Below, piece by piece: positions 16,169 through 24,818 of a stretch of DNA of 64,000 bases. Position 1 is the first letter of the stretch. Each line of letters starts with the position of its first letter. Position numbers and translations under genes: made by a program. The stretch is from Allobosea sp. LC85 (GTDB lineage Bacteria > Pseudomonadota > Alphaproteobacteria > Rhizobiales > Beijerinckiaceae), in NCBI RefSeq assembly GCF_000735605.1, contig NZ_JPKG01000019.1, positions 1-64,000 on the forward strand, given 5' to 3'. The notes beneath the pieces are model-generated. The model was not told where the DNA came from and searched no databases. It saw only the letters and a list, made by a program, of their open reading frames with translations.

Positions 16169-17131
16169 ATGCGACATCTGGCCATCGCCACAGCCGTCGC
16201 CACCAGCCTCTCGGCCTGGTCGGCGAGCGGCGCCGCCGCGCAAACGCCGGTCGATTACCCGCACAAGGTGGTGACGCTCGTCACCCATTCGAGCCCGGGG
16301 GGCGGCAGCGACGTCTTCCTGCGCGAGATGGCCAAGCACCTGCCGAAATACATCAAGGCGACTTTCATCATCGAGAACGTGCAAGGAGGCAGCGGTGCCC
16401 GCGCGATCTCGCGGCTGGCGACGGCGCCGGCCGATGGCAGCGTGTTCTACGCGACGACGCCGACCTACATCTACACCTCGCTGCTCTCGAAGACGCAGCA
16501 CGGCTACAAGGACGTCGAGCCGCTGGTGAACTTCTTCACCGACTCGGAGGTGATCTACACCCGCGTCGACGGCCCCTACAAAACCCTCAAGGACGTGATC
16601 GACAAGGCACAGAGCTCGCGCGGGCGCTGGGGCGCGGCCAACCCGGCCTCGCTGGAGCGCCAGGCGGCCGAGCAGCTCAAGAAGGCCGCAGGCGTGTCCC
16701 CCGCCGTGGTCTCGCATGAGGGCGGCGGCGACCTGATGATCAACGTGCTCAACGGCACGCTCGATATCGGCATCGGCGAGATCCCGGAACTGCGGCCGCA
16801 GCTCGAGGCCGGCAAGATCCGGCTGCTCGCGACCTTCGACGCCAAGCGCATGGAAGCCTTCCCCAACGTCCCGACGGTGAAGGAATCCGGCTACGCCATC
16901 GCGCTGGACAAGTTCCGCGGTCTTGCCGGCCCCAAGGGTCTGCCGCCGGCAATCACCAGGATCTGGGACGAGGCGGTGCCCAAGGTCCTGGCCGATCCGG
17001 AGTACCAGAAGGTCTACAGGACCGAGAGCCTGGTCGCGAACTTCATCCCGCACGACCAGTACCAGGGCTTCGTCCAGAATTTCGGCACCGTCACCGAAGC
17101 TTTCCTGAGGGAGAACGGCGTCCTGAAGTGA
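16169..17131 (+). CDS. Tripartite tricarboxylate transporter substrate-binding protein (TctC/Bug family)
   Basis: A 320-residue periplasmic receptor with a signal peptide of about 25 residues ending in GAAAQ. It shows the family pattern of DYPHKVVTLVTHSSPGGGSD, ENVQGGSGARAISRLATAPADG, VSHEGGGDLMINVLNGTLD and PNVPTVKESGY. Bug proteins clamp carboxylates such as citrate, tricarballylate or terephthalate. GGGAGAG stands before the ATG. It is followed by TctB and TctA genes, so it should deliver its ligand to them. Confidence 0.9.
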   Translation: MRHLAIATAVATSLSAWSASGAAAQTPVDYPHKVVTLVTHSSPGGGSDVFLREMAKHLPKYIKATFIIENVQGGSGARAISRLATAPADGSVFYATTPTYIYTSLLSKTQHGYKDVEPLVNFFTDSEVIYTRVDGPYKTLKDVIDKAQSSRGRWGAANPASLERQAAEQLKKAAGVSPAVVSHEGGGDLMINVLNGTLDIGIGEIPELRPQLEAGKIRLLATFDAKRMEAFPNVPTVKESGYAIALDKFRGLAGPKGLPPAITRIWDEAVPKVLADPEYQKVYRTESLVANFIPHDQYQGFVQNFGTVTEAFLRENGVLK

Positions 17132-17181
17132 CGCCGCGCTTCAGCGACAACCTGCGCAACCCGTCGGGAAAGACCAGTAGC

Positions 17182-17679
17182 ATGACCGACCGAACAGCTC
17201 CGAAGGACCTGGCAGGCGGGCTCGCCGTGCTCGCCATCGCGATCCTGTACTACCTCTTCATCGGCGACATTGCGGAGAGCTCGCTTGCCGACGATGTCGG
17301 CGCGGGCGGGTTGCCCCGCATCTTGGCCTTCGTCCTGGCTGGGTTCGGCGTGGTCCTGGTGGCGCGCGCCATCATCGAAGGCGCGCTGGCGCGAGCACCG
17401 AAGCCAATCGTGGCCACCGCTCCATCCAGGGATGATGACCCGATCGCGCCGCTGCCGCGCGCGCTCGGCTTTCTCGGCTTCGGCGCAGCCTATGTCGTGC
17501 TCGTGCCGATCATCGGCTACCTGCCCGCCATCGCGCTTTTGATCGGCGCGATCGCTCTCTTCGAGGGCGCGGCTGCGAACTGGAAGACCGCGCTGATCGC
17601 GGCCGGCGGGGCCGTCGGCTACTGGGCGATCTTCGTCAAGCTGCTCGGCGTGCGTCAGCCCTCGGGCTGGTTCTTCTAA
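17182..17679 (+). CDS. Tripartite tricarboxylate transporter small membrane subunit (TctB family)
   Basis: A 165-residue protein with four predicted membrane segments (LAVLAIAILYYLFIGD, ILAFVLAGFGVVLVAR, LGFLGFGAAYVVLVPIIGYL, LIAAGGAVGYWAIFVKLLG). TctB pairs with the large TctA subunit. The start is uncertain: ATG 17182 begins at the expected distance before the first span, but a GTG at 17128 overlapping the TctC stop would allow translational coupling and add 18 residues. The position between tctC and tctA is the standard order. Confidence 0.85.
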   Translation: MTDRTAPKDLAGGLAVLAIAILYYLFIGDIAESSLADDVGAGGLPRILAFVLAGFGVVLVARAIIEGALARAPKPIVATAPSRDDDPIAPLPRALGFLGFGAAYVVLVPIIGYLPAIALLIGAIALFEGAAANWKTALIAAGGAVGYWAIFVKLLGVRQPSGWFF

Positions 17680-17686
17680 GGGGACG

Positions 17687-19186
17687 ATGATGCATTCGCT
17701 CGGAATCGCATTCGACCTCCTGTTCGGCTCGCCGATCATCCTGTTCTCGATCGCCGGCCTGATCTGGGGCATCATCGGCGGCTCGCTGCCCGGTATCTCG
17801 GCTTCGATCACCATGGCCCTGCTGCTGCCCTTCACCTACGGCATGGCGCCGGTGCAGGCGATCGTGATGCTGGCCTGCACCTATATCGGCGCCGAATACG
17901 GCGGCTCGATCCCGGCGATCCTGATCCGCACACCCGGCACCAATTCGGCCGCCGCGACCGTGATCGACGGCTATGAGATGAAGAAGCAAGGCCGGGCTGG
18001 CGAGGCGCTCGGCATCTCGCTCTGGTCCGGCGTCATCGGCAGCCTGTTCGGCCTGGTCATGCTCGTCGCGTTGACCGAGCCGCTCTCCTGGGTCGCACTC
18101 GCCTTCAAGCCGACATCCTATTTCGCGCTCGGCATCCTCGGCCTCAGCGTCATCGCCTCCATGACCAACGGCTCGCTGCTCAAGGGCCTCGCCGCGGCGG
18201 TCGTCGGGCTGATGATCTCGACGATCGGCACCGACCCGATCTCGGGCGTGACGCGCTTCACCTTTGGGAGCCCGGAGCTGCTCGGCGGCGTCGAGCCCGT
18301 CCTGATCATGATCGGCATCTTCGCGGTCAGCGAGTTGATGATGCAATCGGGCTCGCGCGACATTGGCGGCCTGCGTGAGCAGGTCAAGGTCCGCCTGCCC
18401 AGCCTCAACATGATGAACAGGCTCAAGCGTTCGCAGTTCATCGGCTGCCTGCTCGGCACCTTCGAGGGACTGACGCCGGGCGGCGGCGGCTCGATCGCGG
18501 CCTTCCTCTCCTATAACGAGGCCAGGCGCTGGTCGAAGGAACCGGAGAAATTCGGCAAGGGGTCCGAGGAGGGTGTCGCCGCGCCCGAGACCGCCAACAA
18601 CACGGTGGCCAGCACCGCGCTGATCCCGCTGCTCTCTTTCGGCATCCCGAGCTCGAACTCGACCGCGGTGCTGCTCGGCGGCCTGCTGATCCACGGGCTG
18701 CTGCCGGGGCCCCGTCTGTTCGAGCAGAACGCCGATGTCGTGGTCGGGCTCTATCTCGGCTCGTTCATCGCAACCCTGGCGCAGATCGTCGTCGGCATCC
18801 TGCTGCTGCCGGTCTGCGTCTGGCTGGTGAACCGGCCACGCGCCTATCTCGCCGGCTTCATCCTCGCCTTGATCCTGTCGGGCATCTACACGCTCAACAC
18901 CTCGCTCGCCGATCTCGGCATCGCGCTCGGCATGGGCCTCGTCGGCTACCTGATGCGCCGTGCCGGCTACCCGTTCCTGCCGCTGATCCTCGGCGTCGTG
19001 CTCGGCCACATGGTCGAGTCGAGCTATCGCCGCTCGCTGCTGCTCTCGGGCGGCGACCACTCCATCTTCCTCGAAGATCCGATCGCGGTCGGCCTGCTGC
19101 TCGCATCGGCCGTCTTCGTCACCCTCTCGCTCGTCCGCGAATTCCGCGACGCGCGCAATGCCAAGCTCAAGGATGCGCACGCGTGA
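17687..19186 (+). CDS. Tripartite tricarboxylate transporter large permease (TctA family)
   Basis: A 499-residue inner-membrane protein with about 11-12 spans. The two family signatures are seen: GGSLPGISASITMALLLPFTYG near residue 30 with TYIGAEYGGSIPAILIRTPG, and later LTPGGGGSIAAFLSYNEA plus FGIPSSNSTAVLLGGL. TctA is the channel of this ion-driven uptake system. The stop overlaps the GTG start of the next MmgE/PrpD gene, which argues for a common substrate. Confidence 0.92.
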   Translation: MMHSLGIAFDLLFGSPIILFSIAGLIWGIIGGSLPGISASITMALLLPFTYGMAPVQAIVMLACTYIGAEYGGSIPAILIRTPGTNSAAATVIDGYEMKKQGRAGEALGISLWSGVIGSLFGLVMLVALTEPLSWVALAFKPTSYFALGILGLSVIASMTNGSLLKGLAAAVVGLMISTIGTDPISGVTRFTFGSPELLGGVEPVLIMIGIFAVSELMMQSGSRDIGGLREQVKVRLPSLNMMNRLKRSQFIGCLLGTFEGLTPGGGGSIAAFLSYNEARRWSKEPEKFGKGSEEGVAAPETANNTVASTALIPLLSFGIPSSNSTAVLLGGLLIHGLLPGPRLFEQNADVVVGLYLGSFIATLAQIVVGILLLPVCVWLVNRPRAYLAGFILALILSGIYTLNTSLADLGIALGMGLVGYLMRRAGYPFLPLILGVVLGHMVESSYRRSLLLSGGDHSIFLEDPIAVGLLLASAVFVTLSLVREFRDARNAKLKDAHA

Positions 19187-20556
19187 ACCACCAGACTTCC
19201 ATCGCCGGTGAACCGGTCGCGCTGCGGCTCGGCAGCTTCGCCGCCCATGCGACGGTGAGCCCCAAGGCGCGGGAGACCGTCCGCCTGCTGCTGCTCGACG
19301 TCGCCGGGCTCTGCGTTGCGGCGCGTGGCACCGACTATGTCCGCGCCGCTCTGGCTTCGACCGCGTCGTCAGGCAAGGCAACCGCGATCGGCCACGTAGG
19401 GGGCCTGGGCCCTTATGACGCTGCGCTGGTCAACGGCACGGCGGCGCATGGCGAGGATTTCGACGATACGTTCGAGGGCGGGCCGATCCATGCCGGCGCG
19501 GTGATCGTGCCGGCCGTGCTGGCGGCGGCGGAGCATCGCGGGCTCTCTGGCGAAGCGGTGCTGCGCGGCGTCGCAGTCGGCACCGAGCTGATGTGCCGGA
19601 TGAGCCTGGTGACGCCGCAGGCGATCCACAAGGCCTGCTTCCACCCGACCGCTGTGATCGGCGCCCCTGCTGCTGCTGCCGCAGTTGCGAGCGCGCTCGG
19701 CCTGCCACCGAAGCTGATCGCGCATGCCATCGGCGTCGCTGGCAGCCTGGCCTCCGGCATCATTGAATATCTCGCCGACGGCAGTTGGACCAAACGGCTC
19801 CATGCCGGCGCGGCGGCGCAGGCCGGCATCCGCGCCGCCTTGCTGGCCGAGGCCGGCTTCCTCGGGCCGGCGACGGTGATCGAGGGCCATCATGGCTTCT
19901 ATCGCGCCTTCGCACCGTCGAAGGCGCCGGATTTCATGCCGCTGCTCGACGGGTTGGGTGGAACTTGGGTCCTCGAGACGCTCGCCTTCAAACCCTATGC
20001 CTGCGGGACGATGACCCAGCCCTTCGTCGACTGCGCGATTGCGCTGGCGAAGCAGGGTGTGACGGCCGAGGACATCGTCAGCCTGGAATGCGAGGTCGGG
20101 GAAGGCACGGTACATCGCCTCTGGGAGCCGCTGGAGCAAAAGCAGGCGCCGCCCAACGCCTATGCGGCGAAGTTCTCGACGCCCTATTGCGTTGCCATCG
20201 GCTTCATGGATGGCGGCGCCGGGCTCGGGCAGTTCACCGAGGAACGCGTGGCGGAGGCGAGCGTCAGGGCGCTGGCCGCCAGGGTCTCCTATGTCATCAA
20301 TCCCACCGACGAATACCCGCGCAATTTCAGCGGCCATATCAGGGCGACCCTCAAGGATGGCTCGGTGCGCGAGATGCGTCAGCCGCACATGCGCGGCGGA
20401 GCGCATGAGCCACTTTCCGCCGCCGATATCCTGCAGAAATTCCGCGACAACGCCGCTTTCGGCGGCTGGGCTCGCGAGCGCTCCGAGCAGGTCGCTGCCG
20501 CGCTCGACAAGCTCGTCGCCGGCGGAAGCGTCGACCTCTCGGCGGCACGGGGCTGA
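19183..20556 (+). CDS. MmgE/PrpD family protein, more divergent copy
   Basis: A 457-residue family member. Conserved parts are NGTAAHGEDFDDTFEGG, the His in HKACFHPTAV, the Lys in TKRLHAGAAAQAG and LAFKPYACGTMTQP. It differs clearly from the two other copies in this window, so it probably catalyses another step. The GTG start overlaps the TctA stop (GTGA). It is followed after 3 bp by the SDR gene. Confidence 0.87.
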   Translation: MNHQTSIAGEPVALRLGSFAAHATVSPKARETVRLLLLDVAGLCVAARGTDYVRAALASTASSGKATAIGHVGGLGPYDAALVNGTAAHGEDFDDTFEGGPIHAGAVIVPAVLAAAEHRGLSGEAVLRGVAVGTELMCRMSLVTPQAIHKACFHPTAVIGAPAAAAAVASALGLPPKLIAHAIGVAGSLASGIIEYLADGSWTKRLHAGAAAQAGIRAALLAEAGFLGPATVIEGHHGFYRAFAPSKAPDFMPLLDGLGGTWVLETLAFKPYACGTMTQPFVDCAIALAKQGVTAEDIVSLECEVGEGTVHRLWEPLEQKQAPPNAYAAKFSTPYCVAIGFMDGGAGLGQFTEERVAEASVRALAARVSYVINPTDEYPRNFSGHIRATLKDGSVREMRQPHMRGGAHEPLSAADILQKFRDNAAFGGWARERSEQVAAALDKLVAGGSVDLSAARG

Positions 20557-20559
20557 GCG

Positions 20560-21309
20560 ATGGCTGAACTCGATGGCAAGGTTGCGCTGGTCACAGGAGC
20601 AGCCCGCAATATCGGCCGCGCCATCGCGCTCGAGCTCGCCTCCGGCGGGGCAGCGGTGATGGGGCTGGCGCTCTCGGACGAGGCGGGGCTAGGCGAAATG
20701 GTCGCCGCCGTCGAGGCCGAGGGCGGCCGCGCAGCCTGGCAACTGGCCGATGTCACCAACCCCGTCTCGGTCCGCGCCGCGGTCGAGGCCACGCTCGAGC
20801 GCTTCGGCCGGATCGACATCCTTGTCAACAATGCCGCGATCCGCGGCGAAGTGGCCTTCGACGCGATGACGCTGGCGCAATGGCATCAGGTGCTCGGCGT
20901 CACGCTCGACGGCCCGTTCCTGTGCTCGCAGGCGGCGCTTGACGCGCTGACCGCGAGCGGCGCAGGCGCCATCATCAACATTGGCGGTCTCACAGCCTAT
21001 ACCGGCGCGAAGCAACGCGCCCATGTCGTCACCGCCAAGGCGGGGCTCGACGGCCTCACCAAGGCGCTGGCGCAAGAACTGGCCGAGCGCGAGATCACGG
21101 TCAACCTCGTCTCGCCGGGGCTGATCGATACCGTGCGCGGCGGCCATTCGGCGGCGGAGCCGGACCATCACAAGCACCGCACCACCCTGGTCGGACGCCG
21201 CGGCCGGCCGCAGGAGGTCGCGGCGATGGTGCGCTACCTTGCCGGGCCGAACGGACGCTACCTCACCGGCCAGACCCTGCATGTGAATGGCGGGGCCTAT
21301 CTGCCATGA
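20560..21309 (+). CDS. SDR-family protein lacking the catalytic Ser and Tyr
   Basis: A 249-residue Rossmann-fold protein. The cofactor loop TGAARNIGR (12-20), the LVNNAAI motif (88-94) and Lys160 in TAKAG are present. In active classical SDRs the Tyr lies four residues before this Lys and a Ser near position 142-143. Here those positions are Val156 (RAHVVTAK) and Gly (NIGG). The C-terminal GRRGRPQEVAAMV and LTGQTLHVNGG are typical. Either catalysis uses other residues such as His155 or the protein is a binding or regulatory relative. It is in the middle of the tct operon, 3 bp after an MmgE/PrpD gene. Confidence 0.87.
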   Translation: MAELDGKVALVTGAARNIGRAIALELASGGAAVMGLALSDEAGLGEMVAAVEAEGGRAAWQLADVTNPVSVRAAVEATLERFGRIDILVNNAAIRGEVAFDAMTLAQWHQVLGVTLDGPFLCSQAALDALTASGAGAIINIGGLTAYTGAKQRAHVVTAKAGLDGLTKALAQELAEREITVNLVSPGLIDTVRGGHSAAEPDHHKHRTTLVGRRGRPQEVAAMVRYLAGPNGRYLTGQTLHVNGGAYLP

Positions 21310-22079
21310 GCCTCGTGGCCGACCCGGCTTTGCTCGGATCGGCCGTGCAGGTGGCGACGGCGCTTGCCGTCGGCGCGGCCGCCTTGATCGGATCGCTGCT
21401 GAGCGCGCTCACTGGCTCGGGCGGTGCGATCGTTCTCTCGCTGGTGCTGGCCCCGATCATCGGCGTCGCCTCGGTCGTACAGACGATCAGCGTTGCGATG
21501 CTGCTCAGCCATGTCGCGCGCGTCGGCGCCTTCCGGACACTGATCGACTGGCCCGTCACAGGGCGCATCCTGATGGCGGCGATCCCTGGCTGCCTTGCCG
21601 GCGCGGTGCTCTATACCAGGCTTGACGAGGCGACGATCGGGCTGGTGCTTGGGATTTTCCTGATCGCGGTGGTGGTGCTCAAGCGCCTGCTCGCCGGTCG
21701 GCGCTTCGAGATCGGGCCGATCGGAGTGCTGGTCGCGTCAGCCATCTTCGGCTTCCTCTCGGGCACGACGATCGGCGGCGGACTGCTGATGATCCCGATC
21801 CTGCTCGGTGCCGGGCTTGCGGGGGCAGCACTGGTTGCGACCGATGCGATCGTCGGTCTCACCATGCACCTCACCAAGACTCTGGTCTTCGGGCAGGCGG
21901 CGGTCCTGACCAGCCCGCAGGTCTGGCTCGGCGCGGTGATCGGCCTCTGCATGGCCCCGGGCGCCTGGCTTGCCAGGGCACTGCTCGCCCGCATCCCGCT
22001 CAAGGTCCACGCGCTGCTGCTCGACGCCGTCGTTCTGCTCGGCGGCGTCTCTTTCGTGGCCCAGGCCCTGCGAAGATGA
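21306..22079 (+). CDS. TauE/SafE-family membrane transporter (putative anion exporter)
   Basis: A 257-residue inner-membrane protein with about eight spans and the two related halves of the family: LIGSLLSALTGSGGAIVL near residue 30 and FGFLSGTTIGGGLLMIPIL near 150. Relatives export sulfite or sulfoacetate or move other organic anions. The start overlaps the stop of the SDR gene (ATGA), so it is part of the operon. Export of an inhibitory by-product of the pathway is possible. Confidence 0.85.
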   Translation: MSLVADPALLGSAVQVATALAVGAAALIGSLLSALTGSGGAIVLSLVLAPIIGVASVVQTISVAMLLSHVARVGAFRTLIDWPVTGRILMAAIPGCLAGAVLYTRLDEATIGLVLGIFLIAVVVLKRLLAGRRFEIGPIGVLVASAIFGFLSGTTIGGGLLMIPILLGAGLAGAALVATDAIVGLTMHLTKTLVFGQAAVLTSPQVWLGAVIGLCMAPGAWLARALLARIPLKVHALLLDAVVLLGGVSFVAQALRR

Positions 22080-22196
22080 GCTTGAAACGAGATGCAACTC
22101 AGGCTCTGGCGCAAGCCGATCCGACGCTGCGCTCTCGCCGGGCGCCGGCGATAGCGGTTTCACTGATGCCCGTTGCATGAGGGAGAGGATGCGTCG

Positions 22197-22973
22197 ATGA
22201 GTGACGAGATCTGCTACGAGGTCGACGGCGGGATCGGCTGGATTACGCTCAACCGGCCGCAGGCGCGCAACGCGCTGACATTCGCAATGTATGACCGCGT
22301 CGCCGAGATTTGCTCGGATATCGAAGCCCATGGCTCCCCGAAGGTGCTGGTTCTGACCGGGGCGGGAGAGAAGGCCTTCGCGGCCGGCACGGACATCTCG
22401 CAGTTCCGTGCCTTCAACAAGCCGGAGGATGCGCTGGCTTATGAGGCACGAATCGACGGTGCCCTGCAGAAGATCGAGGGGTGCCAGGTTCCGACCATCG
22501 CGGCGATCTCGGGAGCCGCAACGGGCGGAGGTGCCAGCATCGCTTGCGCCTGCGATCTCAGGATTGCGACGTGCGACGCCCGCTTCGGCTTCCCGGTGGC
22601 GCGCACCCTCGGCAACTGCCTGTCCATGGCCAATTATGCCAGGCTGGCCACCCTGCTCGGACCGGCGCGGGTCAAGGACATCGTCTTTACCGCGCGGCTG
22701 ATGGATGCCGACGAGGGCCAACGCATCGGCCTCTACACTGAACTCGTCTTCGACCACGCCGCGCTGATGGAGCGGGCGAAGGAGTTGGCGACGACCATTG
22801 CTCGGCACGCGCCACTGACCTTGCGCGCGACCAAGGAGGCGATGCGGCGGATCACCCGGTCCGACCGGACGAGGGAAAGCGATCTCGTCTTGATGTGCTA
22901 CATGAGCGCCGATTTTCGCGAGGGTATGGAGGCCTTCCTCGCCAAGCGTGCGCCGAACTGGCAAGGGCGATGA
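22197..22973 (+). CDS. Enoyl-CoA hydratase/isomerase family protein
   Basis: A 258-residue crotonase-fold protein. The oxyanion-hole segments are AGEKAFAAGTDISQF (about 60-75) and ISGAATGGGASIACACDLRIA (about 105-125). In classical hydratases two Glu residues follow; here the positions read FPVARTLG, where one expects a Glu before the LG pair, so the activity may be lyase or isomerase rather than hydratase. GGGAGAGG before the ATG supports the start. It is the last plus-strand gene of the cluster, after a 117-bp gap, and suggests that the pathway ends at CoA thioesters. Confidence 0.87.
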   Translation: MSDEICYEVDGGIGWITLNRPQARNALTFAMYDRVAEICSDIEAHGSPKVLVLTGAGEKAFAAGTDISQFRAFNKPEDALAYEARIDGALQKIEGCQVPTIAAISGAATGGGASIACACDLRIATCDARFGFPVARTLGNCLSMANYARLATLLGPARVKDIVFTARLMDADEGQRIGLYTELVFDHAALMERAKELATTIARHAPLTLRATKEAMRRITRSDRTRESDLVLMCYMSADFREGMEAFLAKRAPNWQGR

Positions 22974-23030
22974 AGCTGGGTGGAGTTCGGATTGTTGGCC
23001 GAAGCCGCCGGGTTGGTGACAAAACTGCGT

Positions 23031-23780
23031 CTACGCCGGCGGCGGCCCCTCGGCCTTGCCCCGGATCAGATACGCCGCCGCCCCGGCGCTCATCAATGCA
23101 AGGCAGAACCAGGTCAGCGCGTAGACGAGATGCGTGTTGCGGAAGCTGACCTGAGTCATCCCGCCCTGCGGCAGCGGGCCAGGCTCGGAGACGGCGTCGG
23201 CATCGACGAAATAGGGCGCGACCTCTCCGACGCCCTGCGCCCGCGCGATCTGCGCGGCGTCGCGGGAATACCAGCGCCCGGCCGCAGGATCATTCGCACG
23301 CAGGAAGCCGCCGCCCGGCTCGCTCAGCCGCAGCAACCCGACCAGACTCGCCGCTTCGCCGGCAACCTTGCGCCGCTCGTCGGCCCCTCGCCGCCCTTCC
23401 GGCAGGAAGCCGCGATTGACGAGAACGGTAAAACCGGCGTCCGTTCGAAACGCCGCCAGCACCCAGAAGCCGGGACCCCGCTCCGTCACCGCCATCGTCA
23501 GCGTTTCCGGCAGAGGGAGATAGCGCCCCTGCAGGCTAACGCGACGGTATTCATCCGTGGCGGCGCTGAGCTTGCCCCACTCCGCCGGCCCTGGCGCGGC
23601 AGATGGCGGCGCGTGGATGCGTGCCTCGACACGGGCGATCAGGTCGAGCTTCCAGGCCCGCCGCTGCATCTGCCAGATGCCGAGCCCTGCGAAGATGAGC
23701 GTGAACAGGCAGGCCGCGGCAACAAAGATGACATGCGCCGTGTGCGGTCGGCGCCCCTGCCCCATTTCCGGGAAGGTCAC
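23031..23780 (-). CDS. SURF1-family oxidase assembly protein
   Basis: A 249-residue membrane protein with an N-terminal span (HVIFVAAACLFTLIFAGLGI) and a C-terminal span (HLVYALTWFCLALMSAGAAA) on both sides of a periplasmic domain. The QMQRRAWK motif after the first span and FRNTHLVYALTWF before the last are typical. SURF1 assists heme insertion into heme-copper oxidases. A GTG start at 23780 follows the cyoD stop by 10 bp, so it belongs to the cyo operon. Confidence 0.88.
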   Translation of the reverse strand: MTFPEMGQGRRPHTAHVIFVAAACLFTLIFAGLGIWQMQRRAWKLDLIARVEARIHAPPSAAPGPAEWGKLSAATDEYRRVSLQGRYLPLPETLTMAVTERGPGFWVLAAFRTDAGFTVLVNRGFLPEGRRGADERRKVAGEAASLVGLLRLSEPGGGFLRANDPAAGRWYSRDAAQIARAQGVGEVAPYFVDADAVSEPGPLPQGGMTQVSFRNTHLVYALTWFCLALMSAGAAAYLIRGKAEGPPPA

Positions 23781-23790
23781 GACGCCCGCC

Positions 23791-24177
23791 TCACATCCGG
23801 TGCATGTCGCTCGGCATCATGTTGGCGTTGAGGTGGAACATGACCCACAGCGAGCCCGAGAGCGCGATCACCACGATGATGATGGTGAAGATCAGCGCCA
23901 TCATCGTCCAGCCGCCTTCGGAGCGGCTGTTCATGTGCAGAAAATAGACCATGTGGACGACGATCTGCACGGCCGCGAAACCCATGATCACGAGCGCGGT
24001 CAGGGTCGCGTGACCGAGCACGTCGTTCATGACGAGCCAGAACGGGATCGCCGTCAGGATGACCGAAAGCACGAAGCCGGTGACGTAGCCGCGCAGGCTG
24101 CCATGGGGAGCGCCATGGGCGTCGCCGTGGTCGCCGTGCTCGGCGTGGGGCTCGGCGTGGTTCTGGCTTCCGCTCAT
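23791..24177 (-). CDS. cyoD: Cytochrome o ubiquinol oxidase subunit IV
   Basis: A 128-residue protein with a His-rich N-terminus ([20 protein letters not shown]) and three membrane segments ([63 protein letters not shown]). Subunit IV stabilises the catalytic core. The ATG at 24177 overlaps the cyoC stop (ATGA); longer frames would run into cyoC. The His-rich leader could bind metal, as often seen in these subunits. Confidence 0.9.
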   Translation of the reverse strand: MSGSQNHAEPHAEHGDHGDAHGAPHGSLRGYVTGFVLSVILTAIPFWLVMNDVLGHATLTALVIMGFAAVQIVVHMVYFLHMNSRSEGGWTMMALIFTIIIVVIALSGSLWVMFHLNANMMPSDMHRM

Positions 24178-24812
24178 TTCAGCACGCCCATCAGGTAGAC
24201 GAAGGTGAAGACGCCGATCCAGACGATGTCGAGGAAGTGCCAGAACATGCTCAGGCACATCAGCCGGCGGCAATTGGCCTCGATCAGCCCGCGTCTTGCG
24301 ACCTGCCTCATCAGCACGACCAGCCAGATCAGGCCGAAAGTGACATGCAGCCCGTGCGTGCCGACCAGCGTGAAGAAGGAGGAGAGGAACGCGCTGCGCA
24401 TCGGCGTCGCGCCCTCATGGATCAGATGCGCGAACTCATAGAGTTCGATCGCGATGAAGCCGAGGCCAAACAGGCCTGTCACGACAAGCCAGGCCTGCAT
24501 CGCGGCCTGCCGGCCCTTGTCCATCGCCAGCATGGCGAAGCCATAGGTGATCGAGGAGAGCAGCAGCAGGCCGGTATTGACCGCCACCAGCCTGAGATCG
24601 AACAGGTCGGCGCCGGACGGCCCCGCCGCGTAGTTGCGTCCCAGCACCCCGAACGTCGCGAACAGCACCGCGAAGACGAGGCAATCGCTCATCAGGTAGA
24701 TCCAGAAGCCGAGCATGGTCGAGCCGCCGGAGTGCTCGTGCTCCTCTTCCGTGACGTAGAACGTCGGGGCGCCGTTCGAGACCTGGACCTGTGCTGCCGC
24801 CTTCTCCATCAT
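24174..24812 (-). CDS. cyoC: Cytochrome o ubiquinol oxidase subunit III
   Basis: A 212-residue membrane protein with five predicted spans, starting [21 protein letters not shown]. It includes the [18 protein letters not shown] segment and ends in [17 protein letters not shown], both standard for heme-copper oxidase subunit III. It follows cyoB by 6 bp and overlaps cyoD. Confidence 0.93.
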   Translation of the reverse strand: MMEKAAAQVQVSNGAPTFYVTEEEHEHSGGSTMLGFWIYLMSDCLVFAVLFATFGVLGRNYAAGPSGADLFDLRLVAVNTGLLLLSSITYGFAMLAMDKGRQAAMQAWLVVTGLFGLGFIAIELYEFAHLIHEGATPMRSAFLSSFFTLVGTHGLHVTFGLIWLVVLMRQVARRGLIEANCRRLMCLSMFWHFLDIVWIGVFTFVYLMGVLK

Positions 24813-24818
24813 CGTTCC

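Noticed and set aside
17636..19381. A 581-codon open frame on the minus strand
   Set aside because: Antisense to the clear TctA gene; composition is typical of a codon-bias shadow.
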